A stretch of DNA of 64,000 bases from an uncultured Lachnospiraceae bacterium (GCA_900539715.1 UQDA01000003.1:100413-164412), one strand, 5' to 3'. Positions 51,945 to 60,990 are shown, numbered from the stretch's first letter. Notes: generated by a model not told the origin, from the sequence alone. Made by a program: numbers and translations.

Positions 51945-52002
51945 TATAATACGCATATCAGATTTATATTTTTAAATGGAATGTAAATCTAGTATAATAC
52001 GC
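51945..52002 (+). promoter_or_regulatory. Two repeated TATAATACGC elements upstream of the V-ATPase operon
   Basis: The ten-base TATAATACGC occurs at 51945-51954 and 51993-52002, 48 bases apart. Each contains a perfect -10 hexamer; -35 matches at 17-base spacing are poor (TTAATT and TTTTAA), suggesting activator dependence or one functional site. The gap is shared with the divergent LysR gene. Confidence 0.45.
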
Positions 52003-52051
52003 CCGGAGCGAATTGAAAAGCATAAGTTTGAAGAAAAGGAGGCATGTGAGT

Positions 52052-52375
52052 ATGGAGCAGTCCATAGAAGAGGTATTAAACCGGCTCGTGGCTGTGGAAG
52101 ATGCCGCCCAGCAGATGCAGGACGCGGGGGGGGGGCAGAAAAAAGAGCTTGCCGCTCGGACGGAAGAGAAGAAAAAAGCGTTTGACGGCATGCTGGAGCA
52201 GGAGACTGCCGACAGGACCAGGGCGCTCAGGGAGCGCATGGAGCAGGAAAAGGCGCGGGAGCTGGAGGCGCTGCGTGAGCAGACGGAAAAACAGCTTTTG
52301 CAGATTCAGCATAAGTATGACACCGAGCATGATAAAATCTCGGATGAAATTTTGCAATCCATGATAAGGACGTGA
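52052..52375 (+). CDS. V-type ATP synthase subunit G/H (peripheral stalk coiled coil)
   Basis: A 107-residue, almost wholly helical protein rich in Glu, Lys, Arg, Gln and Ala, placed first in the V-ATPase operon where the G/H stalk subunit is usual. The heptad-like stretch runs from about residue 28 to 95. AAGGAGG lies nine bases ahead of the ATG. Within the gene there is a run of ten G (52126-52135) coding Gly-Gly-Gly; a change of one base would shift the frame and truncate the protein. The assignment depends on context, because coiled coils have little sequence signature. Confidence 0.78.
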   Translation: MEQSIEEVLNRLVAVEDAAQQMQDAGGGQKKELAARTEEKKKAFDGMLEQETADRTRALRERMEQEKARELEALREQTEKQLLQIQHKYDTEHDKISDEILQSMIRT

Positions 52376-52379
52376 GCAG

Positions 52380-53408
52380 ATGAGTTTATTTCGTTACAGC
52401 GGCCTGACGACCAAGGTAAGGGCAATGAGCGGGAAGCTTTTGACAAAGGGGGACTTTGACCAGATAAGCAATCTGCAAAGCGTGCCTGAGGTGATCGGCT
52501 GGCTGAAAAAGAAACCGTCCTACGCGGCAGTTCTGGGAAATGAAAATGAGAACGACCTGCACCGGGGGCAGGCGGAAGGAATAATACGGCGTTCCTTCTA
52601 TGCGGATTTTTCCAAGCTGTACAGATTTTCCAATCTGGAACAGAGGGCGTTTCTGGATGCCTACTTTCAGCGTTATGAGATTATCTGTCTGAAAAACATT
52701 GTCCGCGCCATCATGGGAAAGGAAGAAAAGGAGGCGGATACTTCCGATCTGGAGGTGTTTGACAGACATTCATCTTTTTCTTTGCAGCAGACAGCCGCGG
52801 CTGAGACGATGGACGCCCTGACGGCGGCGCTGACGGGAACGGTATATGCGGATGTGCTGCGGAATGTAGGCGGAAGCGGCAGGGCGACATTGTTTGACTA
52901 TGAGTTCGCGCTGGACATGTTTTACTTTAAAAATCTGTGGAAACGTGTCCGCAGAGAACTGAAAAAGGAAGACAGGGAGGCGGTCATCCAGTCTGTAGGG
53001 ACGCAGATAGATACGCTTAATCTGGAATGGATATACCGTGCGAAACGCTATTACCGGATGGATGCGGCGCAGGTGTATGCGCTCATCATCCCGGTGCATT
53101 ACCGCCTGAAGCTGGAGGAAGTCAAACGGATGGCGGAAGCTGAGAGCATAGAAGAAATGCTTGCCTGCGTAGGGACGACAAAGTACGGAAAATATTTTCA
53201 GGATATAGGATCGATCGATCTTGAACGAGTGGGGACAAACATCCAGGAGGCGGTGCACAGGGCACTGATGGGGCATAACCCTTATTCGGCGGCATGCCTG
53301 GAGGTGTACTTATATAAGAAGGAACAGGAAGTACACCGCATAATCACCGCGATGGAGTGTGTCAGATACGGTCTGCCGGCTGAAAAAATCAGAGAATATC
53401 TGGCGTAA
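52380..53408 (+). CDS. V-type ATP synthase subunit C
   Basis: Homologue of the V0 d/AC39 subunit that joins the central rotor to the membrane ring. Features: RYSGLTTKVRAMSGKLL at the start, FDYEFALDMFYFKNLWK in the middle, LNLEWIYRAKRYY and, near the end, NPYSAACLEVYLYKKEQEVHRI, which ends in the conserved helical repeat of this family. 342 residues, normal. Begins five bases after the G/H gene. Confidence 0.93.
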   Translation: MSLFRYSGLTTKVRAMSGKLLTKGDFDQISNLQSVPEVIGWLKKKPSYAAVLGNENENDLHRGQAEGIIRRSFYADFSKLYRFSNLEQRAFLDAYFQRYEIICLKNIVRAIMGKEEKEADTSDLEVFDRHSSFSLQQTAAAETMDALTAALTGTVYADVLRNVGGSGRATLFDYEFALDMFYFKNLWKRVRRELKKEDREAVIQSVGTQIDTLNLEWIYRAKRYYRMDAAQVYALIIPVHYRLKLEEVKRMAEAESIEEMLACVGTTKYGKYFQDIGSIDLERVGTNIQEAVHRALMGHNPYSAACLEVYLYKKEQEVHRIITAMECVRYGLPAEKIREYLA

Positions 53409-53423
53409 AGGAAGGTGTGGTAA

Positions 53424-55358
53424 TTGATTGAAAAAATGAAATTTGTAAGCGTTATCGGGCGTAAGGAACAGCTTGATACCGTGACGGAAAAGTATCTTGG
53501 CCGGTATGAGATACAGTTGGAGAACGCAGTAGGGGTGCTGAAAAACCTCAATAACCTCACGCCCGGCGTGGAGGTAAACCCCTATCGGGAGCCTGCGGCG
53601 AAGGCTGCAGAGATTGCGGCACATTACGGAAGCGACGCGTCGGGACTGACCCGCATGGATGCGGAAAAAGCCGTAGATTTAGTGGTATGGGCGCGGGAGA
53701 AGATACAGGAGTCGGACAAAAAGACGGACGGCCTGCAGAATGAGCTGAAAAAGAAAATGGAGCTTCTTGCGGGGATAGCTCCGTATCAGGAGCTTCACTT
53801 CGATATTTCCAGAATACTGCATTTCAAGGAGGTGCGTTTCCGGTTCGGACGGCTGCCTGTGGCTTATTATGAAAGGTTAAAGACCTATGCCTACGACGAC
53901 ATGTGTACGATATTCGAAAAGTGCCGTCAGGATGAAAATTATGTCTGGGGCATTTATTTTGTTCCGGCAGCGGAAGCAAAAAAGGTGGATGCCATCTATT
54001 CCTCTCTGCATTTTGAGCGGATTTTTGTGGAGGATGCTTATGAAGGAACAGTGGACGAGGCGTGCGAGAGGCTGAGAAAAGAGATTCGTGAGCTGGAAGA
54101 TGCGGTCGCCGGTGAAGAGGCTGTTTTAAAAAGTGAGCTTGCGTCAAAAAGCGCAGAGCTGTCCTGTGCGGCGAAATCTCTGGCTTATGCGGCGAAGATG
54201 TTCGACGTCAGAAAGCTGGCAGCATTTACAAAAGCTAAGAACGAAACGTTTTTCATCCTGTGCGGATGGATGGCCGGAAACGAGGCGAACAGTCTGAAAA
54301 AAGAGCTGGAAAACGATCCGTCGATTTTCTGTACATTGGAGGAAAACCCGGACAGGCGCGTGATGGTTCCTCCGACCCGCTTGAAAAACCCGGCGCTCAT
54401 CCGTCCCTTCGAGATGTTCATCAGGATGTATGGACTGCCGAACTATCAGGAATTTGACCCGACGCTGTTTGTGGCGATCACCTATTCGGTCATATTCGGA
54501 GCGATGTTCGGAGATGTGGGACAGGGACTGGTGCTGTTTATCGGAGGCCTGCTTTTATACTTCTTAAAAAAGATGGATCTGGCAGCAATTATCGCGAGCT
54601 GCGGATTTTTCTCGACGATATTCGGATTTTTATACGGAAGTATATTCGGCTTCGAGCATATCCTTCCGGCGCTGTGGCTGCATCCGGCTGAGGCGATGAC
54701 GAACCTGCCGTTTATCGGTACGCTTAATACGGTATTCATCGTAACGATCGCGCTCGGCATGGGCCTGATACTTTTGACGATGGTATTCCATATTATAAAT
54801 GCGGTCAAGGCAAAAAAGATGGGCGAGGCGCTGTTTGATACGAACGGAGTAGCGGGCATGGTGTTTTACGGAGCGGTCGTTTTGGTCGTTGTGCTGTTTA
54901 TGACGGGCAACACCCTTCCGGCTGCGGTGGCGCTCATCATCCTGTTTGTGTTGCCCCTGCTTGTCATTGCATGCAAGGAGCCTTTAACCGCACTTCTGGA
55001 AAAGAAGAAGCACACGGAGGAATCGGGCGTCGGGATGTTCATTGTGCAGGCGTTTTTCGAACTTTTTGAAGTGTGTCTGAGCTATTTTTCCAATACGCTT
55101 TCATTTGTGCGTATCGGTGCGTTTGCAGTCAGCCACGCTGCGATGATGCAGGTGGTGATGATGCTTGCGGGCGCGGAAAACGGGGCATCCCCGAACTGGG
55201 CTATCGTGGTCATCGGCAACCTTGTGGTCATGGGCATGGAAGGCCTGATAGTCGGTATTCAGGTACTGCGTCTTCAGTATTATGAATTTTTCAGCCGTTT
55301 CTACAAAGGGGACGGAAGAGAATTTAAACCTTATTTTACAAAGGAAGAAAACATTTAA
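53424..55358 (+). CDS. V-type ATP synthase subunit I
   Basis: The a-subunit homologue: a cytoplasmic N-terminal half with two long coiled-coil segments, then about eight helices from residue 355 on. The ion-path arginine lies in NTLSFVRIGAFAVSHAAM. 644 residues, the expected size. I use the TTG at 53424, because AAGGAAGG lies eight bases before it; ATG 53436, four codons in, is the alternative. Begins 15 bases after subunit C. Confidence 0.93.
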   Translation: MIEKMKFVSVIGRKEQLDTVTEKYLGRYEIQLENAVGVLKNLNNLTPGVEVNPYREPAAKAAEIAAHYGSDASGLTRMDAEKAVDLVVWAREKIQESDKKTDGLQNELKKKMELLAGIAPYQELHFDISRILHFKEVRFRFGRLPVAYYERLKTYAYDDMCTIFEKCRQDENYVWGIYFVPAAEAKKVDAIYSSLHFERIFVEDAYEGTVDEACERLRKEIRELEDAVAGEEAVLKSELASKSAELSCAAKSLAYAAKMFDVRKLAAFTKAKNETFFILCGWMAGNEANSLKKELENDPSIFCTLEENPDRRVMVPPTRLKNPALIRPFEMFIRMYGLPNYQEFDPTLFVAITYSVIFGAMFGDVGQGLVLFIGGLLLYFLKKMDLAAIIASCGFFSTIFGFLYGSIFGFEHILPALWLHPAEAMTNLPFIGTLNTVFIVTIALGMGLILLTMVFHIINAVKAKKMGEALFDTNGVAGMVFYGAVVLVVVLFMTGNTLPAAVALIILFVLPLLVIACKEPLTALLEKKKHTEESGVGMFIVQAFFELFEVCLSYFSNTLSFVRIGAFAVSHAAMMQVVMMLAGAENGASPNWAIVVIGNLVVMGMEGLIVGIQVLRLQYYEFFSRFYKGDGREFKPYFTKEENI

Positions 55359-55372
55359 GGAGGTCATTTATC

Positions 55373-55807
55373 ATGGCAAAAATTTTATTATTCGCAGCAT
55401 TTGCTGCCTGCATCATCGTTCCGTTCCGTGTATTCGTAAAAGGGGAGCAGACAAAGAAGAGATATAAATCCACGCTGGCGTTAAACGGCGTGATGTTTTT
55501 CGGGCTGATGTTATTTACAGGCTTCATGATGTTTTCAGGTAATGCGTCCGCAGCAGAGACCGCAGAGGCAACTGCTGCGGCAGCAACCGGATTGTCCACA
55601 GGTCTTGGCTATCTGGCAGCAGGTCTGTCCATCGGTCTTTCCTGCGTGGGCGGCGGTATCGCCGTAGCCAGTGCAGCCAGCGCGGCGTTGGGCGCTATCA
55701 GCGAGGATTCTTCCATCCTTGGTAAGTCCCTGATCTTCGTAGGTCTTGCCGAAGGTGTCTGCCTGTACGGTCTTATCATTGCATTCATGATCCTGGGTAA
55801 GCTTTGA
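55373..55807 (+). CDS. V-type ATP synthase subunit K (proteolipid)
   Basis: Rotor-ring subunit of 144 residues. An N-terminal pair of helices (about 3-20 and 36-56) and a short Ala/Glu linker precede a standard c-type hairpin: GLGYLAAGLSIGLSCVGGG then GLAEGVCLYGLIIAFMIL, with the ion-carrying Glu in AEG. Only the second hairpin has this carboxylate, and the neighbouring residues lack the Gln and Ser/Thr ligands seen in sodium-specific rings, which argues weakly for proton coupling. AAGGAGG precedes the ATG. Confidence 0.92.
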   Translation: MAKILLFAAFAACIIVPFRVFVKGEQTKKRYKSTLALNGVMFFGLMLFTGFMMFSGNASAAETAEATAAAATGLSTGLGYLAAGLSIGLSCVGGGIAVASAASAALGAISEDSSILGKSLIFVGLAEGVCLYGLIIAFMILGKL

Positions 55808-56115
55808 TGAAAATGTATCTCATCAGCGACAACATTGACACGCTGACCGGCATGCGGCTGGCAGGCGTGGAGGGCGCGGTGGTCCACGAGAAAGAGGAGC
55901 TGAAGGCAGAAATCGACAAGGTGCTTGCCGATAAGGAGATCGGTATCCTGCTTTTGACGGAAAAATTCGGGAAGGAATTCCCGGACATCATCGACCACAT
56001 CAGGTTGGAGCGGAAATTACCACTCATCGTAGAAATTCCCGACCGGCACGGCACAGGCCGTGCCCCGGATTTTATTACATCTTATGTGAATGAGGCGATA
56101 GGGATAAACATCTGA
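55807..56115 (+). CDS. V-type ATP synthase subunit F
   Basis: Small central-stalk subunit of 102 residues with the CheY-like fold: MYLISDNIDTLTGMRLAGV, GILLLTEKFGKEFPDII and LPLIVEIPDRHG. Its ATG overlaps the stop of subunit K (ATGA), and no strong ribosome site is visible, so translation is probably coupled. Confidence 0.92.
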   Translation: MKMYLISDNIDTLTGMRLAGVEGAVVHEKEELKAEIDKVLADKEIGILLLTEKFGKEFPDIIDHIRLERKLPLIVEIPDRHGTGRAPDFITSYVNEAIGINI

Positions 56116-56156
56116 CCGACGGGGCTGCCGGCGGTTGGAATTTCCGGAGGATTTAT

Positions 56157-56744
56157 ATGACGATAGACGAAAAGCTGCAGCATTTTATGGACGTGACCAC
56201 ACAGAGGGTTAACGCGGAAAATGCAAAACAGATAGAAGATTATAAAAAAGGGCTGGACAAGGTATATGAAAGCTACTGCGAGACAGCCCGCCGCAAGTCT
56301 GAGCTTTCCTTAAAACTGAAAGAGGAGAGCCTGGAAAAGCAAAAGAATGCCGACCTTGCAGAAAAGCAGATGGAGATACGGGAAAAGACCGGAAAGCTCC
56401 TGCGCGAGCTGGATGAAAAGCTTTACTCCGAGGTAAAGGGAAAGCTGGAACGTTTTATGGCGACAGGAGATTATGAAAGATATCTGGTCGCACAGGTGAA
56501 AAAAATCCTTGAGTTTGCAGACGGTGACGATGTGGTGATATATATCGACCCTGAAGACATCGCCCGTAAAGGGGCGGTTTCTGCAGGAGCGAATACGGCG
56601 CTGACTGTGAGTGAATACAGCTTCGGCGGCGGTGTGCGCGCGGTCATTGAAAAGCGCGGTATCCTGATAGACCAGTCCTTTAACACCAGGTTAAAAGAAG
56701 CCTTTGAAGGAAAGGAGGCGAGCCAGAGATGGAAAAGTCTTTAA
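56157..56744 (+). CDS. V-type ATP synthase subunit E
   Basis: Peripheral-stalk subunit: the first 105 residues form a charged helix that pairs with subunit G/H, and the C-terminal half is the globular domain with VVIYIDPEDIARKG and GGVRAVIEKRGILIDQSFNT. 195 residues, standard. CGGAGGA precedes the ATG; the end overlaps subunit A by 16 bases. Confidence 0.92.
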   Translation: MTIDEKLQHFMDVTTQRVNAENAKQIEDYKKGLDKVYESYCETARRKSELSLKLKEESLEKQKNADLAEKQMEIREKTGKLLRELDEKLYSEVKGKLERFMATGDYERYLVAQVKKILEFADGDDVVIYIDPEDIARKGAVSAGANTALTVSEYSFGGGVRAVIEKRGILIDQSFNTRLKEAFEGKEASQRWKSL

Positions 56745-58495
56745 AAATATACGGCATTAACGGCCCGCTCGTAACCGTAAAGGGCAGGACTGATCTGAAA
56801 ATGAGCGAAATGGTATATGTGGGCAGCGAAAAGCTGGTAGGCGAGGTAATTCGTCTTTCTCCCGAACTTGCGACCATTCAGGTATTCGAAGAGACGTCAG
56901 GCTTAAAGCCCGGAGAGCTTTTGTACCCTACAGGTGCAACTCTTTCGGTAACGCTGGCGCCGGGCATTGTTTCGAACATTTTTGACGGTATTGAGCGTCC
57001 GCTGGCGGAGATAGAGAAAAAATCCGGTAAATATATTGACAGGGGATTTTCCATGGATTCCCTTGATACACAGAAGAAATGGCAGACTAAAATGTGCGTA
57101 AAGCCGGGCGAACGGGTGAGCGGAGGAACGATCATCGCGGAAGTGCCCGAGACTCCTGCTATTACGCATAAAGTCATGATACCGCCCGATATGGAGGGTA
57201 TCGTGGAAACAGTCGTGCCCGATGGCGAATACACGATAAACGACACACTCGTGACGCTGATGAAACCCGATGACAACGTGGTCAGCCTGACGATGACTCA
57301 GAAGTGGCCCATCCGCGTGCCCAGACCTAATGCAAAACGCTATCCGGCATCCCGGCCGCTCGTGACAGGGCAGCGTATTCTGGATACGCTGTTCCCTATT
57401 GCAAAGGGTGGAACGGCTGCTATTCCCGGAGGCTTTGGTACCGGTAAGACGATGACGCAGCATGCAATCGCAAAATGGTCTGATGCGGACCTTATCGTTT
57501 ACATCGGCTGCGGCGAGCGCGGCAATGAGATGACGGAAGTACTGGAGGATTTCTCCAAGCTGATAGATCCTAAATCAGGCAATCCGATGATGGACAGGAC
57601 CGTGCTCATTGCGAATACCTCCAACATGCCCGTGGCGGCGCGTGAGGCGAGCATTTACACAGGTCTGACACTGGCAGAGTATTACCGCGACATGGGTTAT
57701 CATGTGGCTATCATGGCGGATTCTACCTCCCGCTGGGCGGAGGCGCTGCGCGAGTTGTCCGGTCGTTTGGAGGAAATGCCTGCAGAGGAAGGCTTTCCGG
57801 CATATCTGGCGAGCCGCCTTTCCGCATTCTATGAGAGAGCCGGCATGGTGGAAAACTTAAACGGGACAGAGGGGAGCGTGACCATCATCGGTGCGGTATC
57901 CCCGCAGGGCGGCGATTTTTCGGAGCCGGTTACTCAGAATACGAAGCGTTTTGTGCGCTGCTTCTGGGGACTGGACAAGAGTCTTGCCTATGCGAGACAT
58001 TTCCCGGCAATCAACTGGCTGACCAGCTACAGCGAATACCTGCCTGATCTGGCAAGCTGGTATGCGGACAATGTGGGAGCGGAGTTTATCGACGACAGAA
58101 ACCAGCTTGTGGCGATATTAAATCAGGAAAGCAGCCTGATGGAGATAGTAAAGCTGATAGGAAGCGATGTCCTGCCCGACGATCAGAAGCTGACGCTGGA
58201 GATAGCGAGAGTGATACGGCTCGGATTTTTACAGCAGAATGCCTTCCATCCGCAGGATACGTCCGTACCTCTTGCAAAACAGCAGAAGATGATGGAAACG
58301 ATACTGTATCTGTATGAGAAATCAAAGGCGCTTGTGGCGATCGGCATGCCGGTATCTGTCCTGAGAGAGGATAAGATATTTGACCGCGTCATTTCCATTA
58401 AGTATGATGTGGAAAATGACCGGCTGGATAAATTTGACGATTACAAAAAGGCGATCGACAAGTTCTATGACGACGTGATCGCCCGCAACGCATAA
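56729..58495 (+). CDS. atpA: V-type ATP synthase catalytic subunit A
   Basis: ATP-hydrolysing or -forming subunit of the V1 head. P-loop GGFGTGKT follows RILDTLFPIAKGGTAAIP; the catalytic region EEGFPAYLASRLSAFYERAG and the ADSTSRWAEALRE motif are intact, as is the non-homologous bulge domain at about residues 115-190 that marks A-type rather than F-type beta subunits. 588 residues. The gene starts within the end of subunit E, with AAAGGAGG upstream. Confidence 0.97.
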   Translation: MEKSLKIYGINGPLVTVKGRTDLKMSEMVYVGSEKLVGEVIRLSPELATIQVFEETSGLKPGELLYPTGATLSVTLAPGIVSNIFDGIERPLAEIEKKSGKYIDRGFSMDSLDTQKKWQTKMCVKPGERVSGGTIIAEVPETPAITHKVMIPPDMEGIVETVVPDGEYTINDTLVTLMKPDDNVVSLTMTQKWPIRVPRPNAKRYPASRPLVTGQRILDTLFPIAKGGTAAIPGGFGTGKTMTQHAIAKWSDADLIVYIGCGERGNEMTEVLEDFSKLIDPKSGNPMMDRTVLIANTSNMPVAAREASIYTGLTLAEYYRDMGYHVAIMADSTSRWAEALRELSGRLEEMPAEEGFPAYLASRLSAFYERAGMVENLNGTEGSVTIIGAVSPQGGDFSEPVTQNTKRFVRCFWGLDKSLAYARHFPAINWLTSYSEYLPDLASWYADNVGAEFIDDRNQLVAILNQESSLMEIVKLIGSDVLPDDQKLTLEIARVIRLGFLQQNAFHPQDTSVPLAKQQKMMETILYLYEKSKALVAIGMPVSVLREDKIFDRVISIKYDVENDRLDKFDDYKKAIDKFYDDVIARNA

Positions 58496-58511
58496 CAGGC
58501 GGAGGTAAAAA

Positions 58512-59903
58512 ATGGCAATAGAGTATTTAGGCTTGAACAGTGTCAACGGTCCCTTCGTTGTTTTGGAGGGCGTAAAGGGCGCTGCTTATGACGAGATCGT
58601 GGAGATCGTGGCGGACGGCAAAGAAAAGAAGCTGGGCCGTATCGTGGAGATAAACGAGGATAAGGCGGTCGTGCAGGTGTTTGAAGGGACGGACAACCTT
58701 TCCCTGAAAAATACGCACACCCGTCTGACAGGGCATCCGATGGAGATAGGTCTGACGGACCAGCTGCTCGGCAGGACATTCAACGGTATCGGCGAGCCGA
58801 TAGACAATCTGGGCGAGGTGACGGCGGAAACGTACGCTGATGTAAACGGAAAACCTTTAAATCCGGTTTCCCGAGAATATCCCCGTAACTATATCCGTAC
58901 CGGTATCTCTGCGATAGACGGTCTGACAACACTGATACGCGGGCAGAAGCTCCCGATCTTTTCAGGAAACGGACTGCCTCACGACCAGCTGGCGGCGCAG
59001 ATCGTGCGTCAGGCGTCTCTGGGCGAAGACTCTGACGAAAAATTCGCCATCGTATTTGCGGCGATGGGCGTAAAGTATGATGTTGCGGAATATTTCCGCC
59101 ATACGTTTGCAGAGAGCGGCGTTTCCGACCATGTGGCGATGTTTTTAAATCTGGCGAACGACCCGGTGGTAGAGCGTCTCATCACCCCGAAGGTGGCGCT
59201 GACTGTTGCGGAGTATCTTGCGTTTGAAAAGCATATGCACATTCTGGTCATCCTGACGGACATGACCTCCTTTGCGGAGGCGATGCGCGAGGTTTCTTCC
59301 AGCAAGGGCGAGATTCCCTCCAGAAAGGGATATCCGGGCTATCTGTATTCGGAACTTGCGACGCTCTATGAGCGCGCGGGCATCGTGGAGGGCATCAACG
59401 GCTCTGTGACCCAGATTCCGATACTGACGATGCCGAATGACGATATCACGCATCCCATCCCCGACCTGACAGGCTACATCACGGAAGGACAGATAGTTCT
59501 GGACAGAACGCTGCACGGACAGGGAGTGTATCCGCCTATCAACGTGCTGCCGAGCCTGTCCCGTCTGATGAAGGACGGTATCGGCGAAGGCTATACGAGG
59601 GCGGACCATCAGGCGGTGGCAAACCAGCTGTTTTCCTCCTATGCAAAGGTAGGGGACGCAAGGGCGCTGGCGAGCGTTATCGGCGAGGACGAGCTTTCCG
59701 AGCTGGATAAAAAATATCTGGCGTTCGGCAAGATGTTCGAGAAATATTTTGTCGGTCAGAGGGAAGAAGAAAACCGTACTATCATAGATACGCTCGAGAT
59801 AGGCTGGAGCCTTCTTCGGATGCTGCCGAGAGAGGAACTGGACCGCGTGGATACGAAGATACTGGACGAGTATTATGACCAGGAAGGGCGTCGCTTAGAA
59901 TAA
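58512..59903 (+). CDS. atpB: V-type ATP synthase subunit B
   Basis: Non-catalytic partner of subunit A in the V1 hexamer. It has no P-loop (GNGLPHDQLAAQI in that place) but keeps RTGISAIDGLTTLIRGQKLP, LTDMTSFAEAMREVSS and RKGYPGYLYSELATLYERAG. 463 residues, as expected. GGAGG is eight or so bases ahead of the ATG, 16 bases after subunit A. Confidence 0.97.
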   Translation: MAIEYLGLNSVNGPFVVLEGVKGAAYDEIVEIVADGKEKKLGRIVEINEDKAVVQVFEGTDNLSLKNTHTRLTGHPMEIGLTDQLLGRTFNGIGEPIDNLGEVTAETYADVNGKPLNPVSREYPRNYIRTGISAIDGLTTLIRGQKLPIFSGNGLPHDQLAAQIVRQASLGEDSDEKFAIVFAAMGVKYDVAEYFRHTFAESGVSDHVAMFLNLANDPVVERLITPKVALTVAEYLAFEKHMHILVILTDMTSFAEAMREVSSSKGEIPSRKGYPGYLYSELATLYERAGIVEGINGSVTQIPILTMPNDDITHPIPDLTGYITEGQIVLDRTLHGQGVYPPINVLPSLSRLMKDGIGEGYTRADHQAVANQLFSSYAKVGDARALASVIGEDELSELDKKYLAFGKMFEKYFVGQREEENRTIIDTLEIGWSLLRMLPREELDRVDTKILDEYYDQEGRRLE

Positions 59904-59934
59904 ACAGTTTCAATTTTCCGAAAAGGAGATATGC

Positions 59935-60552
59935 ATGAATACAAACGCATTTCCGACAAAGGGAAACCTGATGCTGGCAAAGAGCTCTCTGGAGCTTGCA
60001 AAGCAGGGCTATGAGCTGATGGACAAAAAGCGGAATATTCTGGTGCGCGAGCTGATGAACCTCATCGAGGAAGCAAAAACGATACAGTCGGAGATAGATT
60101 CGACTTTTACAGAGGCGTATCAGGCGCTGCAGCAGGCGAACATCGAAGTCGGGATACACTATGTTCAGGAGATAGCGCAGGCTATCCCGGCGGAAGAGAC
60201 CGTCCGTGTGAAAACACGCAGCATCATGGGCACTGAAATTCCGCTGGTGAGCTGTGAGGAGGATAAGAGCATCCCCTATTACGGCTTTTACAATTCCAGC
60301 GCGGCAGTGGACCTGGCGCGGGAGCGCTTTTTAAAGGTAAAAGAGCTTACCGTCCGATTGTCTATGGTAGAAAATTCCGCTTACCGTCTTGCTATGAATA
60401 TCCGCAAGACCCAGAAGCGTGCCAACGCGCTGAAAAACATCACGATACCGACCTACACCGTTCTGGTGCGCGACATCAGCAACGCGCTGGAGGAAAAGGA
60501 ACGCGAGGAGTTCACGCGGCTGAAGGTGATAAAAAGGAATATGAATAAATGA
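59935..60552 (+). CDS. V-type ATP synthase subunit D
   Basis: Central rotor shaft: long N- and C-terminal helices with PTKGNLMLAKSSLELAKQGY at the start and INIRKTQKRANALKN-like RKTQKRANALKNITIP near residue 160, the family signature. 205 residues. AAGGAG precedes the ATG. Last gene of the operon, followed at once by a terminator. Confidence 0.95.
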   Translation: MNTNAFPTKGNLMLAKSSLELAKQGYELMDKKRNILVRELMNLIEEAKTIQSEIDSTFTEAYQALQQANIEVGIHYVQEIAQAIPAEETVRVKTRSIMGTEIPLVSCEEDKSIPYYGFYNSSAAVDLARERFLKVKELTVRLSMVENSAYRLAMNIRKTQKRANALKNITIPTYTVLVRDISNALEEKEREEFTRLKVIKRNMNK

Positions 60553-60556
60553 GCAG

Positions 60557-60599
60557 AAATCCGGGAAAGAACAAATTTATGTTTTTTCCCGGATTTTTT
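60557..60599 (+). terminator. Intrinsic terminator of the V-ATPase operon
   Basis: AAATCCGGGAAA and TTTTCCCGGATTT form a stem of about 12 pairs with a T6 run to the right, immediately after the subunit D stop. Confidence 0.92.
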
Positions 60600-60632
60600 C
60601 TTTGCAAGCAGGTGCGGGCACTGCGGAAGCTG

Positions 60633-60641
60633 TGATATAAT
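60633..60641 (+). promoter_or_regulatory. Candidate extended -10 promoter in the gap before thiolase
   Basis: TGA followed directly by TATAAT (60636-60641) forms an extended -10; no -35 is seen. The 438-base gap (60553-60990) also contains the V-ATPase terminator, a doubtful small frame and the thiolase promoter. Confidence 0.35.
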
Positions 60642-60713
60642 TTAGAAAATAAAACAGGCGGTAGGATTTGCAAAGCAGCTCATACCATATCCTGCCGGGA
60701 GATAGAAAAGCTG

Positions 60714-60872
60714 ATGCGGCTGGATGTGTACCTTGTCTTAAAACTAAGAAACGGCGTCTGTCTGCCTGTATGGAAGACTGGATTTCAGAAAGGCGGGTGG
60801 GAGGATGCAGTTGCCGCCATACGCGTCTGTTCAAAATCACGCGCGCTAAAAGCGGAAAGTCAAAAAGAATAG
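60714..60872 (+). CDS. Possible small protein (52 aa), unproven
   Basis: An ATG-initiated frame with unremarkable codons reading MRLDVYLVLKLRNGVCLPVW and ending in a basic tail. It lies about 75 bases downstream of the extended -10 and stops just before the thiolase -35. The ribosome site is poor (GGGAG 12 bases upstream). It could equally be chance or the remnant of a longer gene. Confidence 0.25.
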   Translation: MRLDVYLVLKLRNGVCLPVWKTGFQKGGWEDAVAAIRVCSKSRALKAESQKE

Positions 60873-60875
60873 GGC

Positions 60876-60904
60876 TTGCCCTTAAAACCTCCCTATGGTA
60901 TAAT
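60876..60904 (+). promoter_or_regulatory. Candidate sigma-A promoter of the thl-crt-hbd operon
   Basis: TTGCCC at 60876-60881 and a perfect TATAAT at 60899-60904 are 17 bases apart, about 85 bases before the thiolase start. The downstream genes use the favoured codons of highly expressed genes. Confidence 0.65.
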
Positions 60905-60990
60905 ATTCGCAGCGGGCAATGATAAAAAATTAACAATTAGAAAAAGAGAGCCCGAATACAAGGCATTTTCAATTGAATGGAGGAAAAGAC

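Noticed and set aside
60577..60936. 119-codon minus-strand frame in the gap before thiolase
   Set aside because: It spans the V-ATPase terminator and the thiolase promoter and shows no protein-like pattern.
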